Positions 63,659 to 64,000 of a DNA stretch of 64,000 nt are shown in pieces (the stretch's first letter is position 1; each line of letters starts with the position of its first letter). Below the pieces are notes generated by a model, which was not told the DNA's origin, ran no database searches, and worked only from the letters and a program-made list of their open reading frames with translations. The stretch lies in assembly GCA_025210375.1 (NCBI GenBank), contig JAOASB010000045.1:1-64000 (forward strand). Direction: 5' to 3'. The position numbers were made by a program, and so were the translations under genes. This stretch comes from Maledivibacter sp. (lineage in GTDB: Bacteria > Bacillota > Clostridia > Peptostreptococcales > Caminicellaceae).

Positions 63659-64000
63659 TTATTTACCTCCTAGGTCTCCTAATTCATAGACAAGTATACT
63701 AGTGGCCACTAATCCAGCAGTTTCCGTTCTAAGTATCCTTGGTCCAAGGCTCACTGACAAGCCTCCTAGCTTCTCAACCTCTAGCACTTCTTCCTTGGTA
63801 AACCCACCTTCTGGACCAATAATAATACCTATTTTTCGAATATCGTCTTTACCCATAATGGCTTTCCTTATACCTCTATTTTTTTCTTCCTCATAGGGAA
63901 TTATAATCATATCAAAATCTTCTAAAATGCTATTTATATCCTTTATATATAGCATATTACCAATCTCAGGTATTATTCCTCTCTTGCATTGTTTAGCCGC
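63659..64000 (-). CDS. rsmE: 16S rRNA m3U1498 methyltransferase RsmE (5' end outside the window)
   Basis: 113 C-terminal residues; the frame runs off the right edge of the window (AAKQCKRGIIPEIGN precedes the first internal ATG at 63955, so that ATG is not the start). SPOUT knot motifs IGIIIGPEGGFTKEEV and SLGPRILRTETAGLVATSIL are visible. It methylates N3 of U1498 in 16S rRNA. Its stop is directly before the mtaB start. Confidence 0.93.
   Translation of the reverse strand, partial: AAKQCKRGIIPEIGNMLYIKDINSILEDFDMIIIPYEEEKNRGIRKAIMGKDDIRKIGIIIGPEGGFTKEEVLEVEKLGGLSVSLGPRILRTETAGLVATSILVYELGDLGGK

Noticed and set aside
1..64000. CRISPR arrays and tRNA genes
   Set aside because: No regularly spaced short direct repeats and no tRNA-like TTCGAATC/acceptor arrangement were seen on either strand.

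Overview
The window is AT-rich bacterial chromosome from a low-GC, Gram-positive, anaerobic endospore-former of class Clostridia. The evidence is the yqfC-yqfD-pgpH-ybeY-dgkA-era-recO neighbourhood with yqzL, a T-box leader on glyS, ccpN/PPDK regulatory protein/ppdK, dnaG-rpoD-trmK-nif3, strong GGAGG ribosome sites, frequent TTG and GTG starts, superoxide reductase, and a peroxiredoxin whose catalytic cysteine codon is UGA. Alkaliphilus-like or Tissierella-like relatives are plausible, but the genus cannot be fixed from this sequence. No tRNA or CRISPR array was seen.

Layout. 0-16 kb: a PC4-like protein, a TraB-family protein, a FlxA-like coiled-coil protein, an ABC-2 exporter operon with a membrane-anchored extracytoplasmic partner, DegV, an alpha/beta hydrolase, PduL, an FMN reductase, superoxide reductase, HPRT, a DUF1232 protein, a selenocysteine peroxiredoxin and a small sirtuin. 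16-22.6 kb: a hydroxyacid module made of a GntR/FadR regulator, a GntP permease, a two-subunit UxaA-type dehydratase and a LarA-type nickel racemase/epimerase. It is read from a TTGACT-17-TATACT promoter followed by two palindromic operator-like sites. A soluble chemoreceptor with a sugar-diacid recognition domain lies just upstream.

22.8-33.7 kb is accessory. It holds a lipoprotein, a zinc-ribbon protein, an APH-like kinase, a pyrophosphatase-Nudix fusion, five GNAT acetyltransferases (one AAC(6')-like), a TmrB/adenosine-deaminase chimera, a methyltransferase, a gene fragment and an anchored hypothetical protein. It is flanked by a 55-bp direct repeat (45/55 identical) matching the 3' end and terminator of rnpB, as expected for an old island inserted at rnpB.

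34-64 kb is core housekeeping: nif3, trmK, rpoD, dnaG, dgt, ppdK, PPDK regulatory protein, ccpN, T-box-glyS, a DUF4342 protein, recO, yqzL, mgtE, era, a DUF3048 lipoprotein, a CNNM/CBS protein, a DgkA-PAP2 fusion, ybeY, pgpH, phoH, yqfD, yqfC, an amidase-domain protein, yqeY, rpsU, a HIT protein, mtaB and a partial rsmE. Nearly all are on the minus strand.

A family of about 160-bp MITE-like elements with 15-bp terminal inverted repeats is scattered through the window: five copies (some internally deleted) plus one right-end fragment. Two copies bracket the GntR gene, and the fragment supplies the stop codon of the DgkA-PAP2 gene. Two further small repeat families are present.
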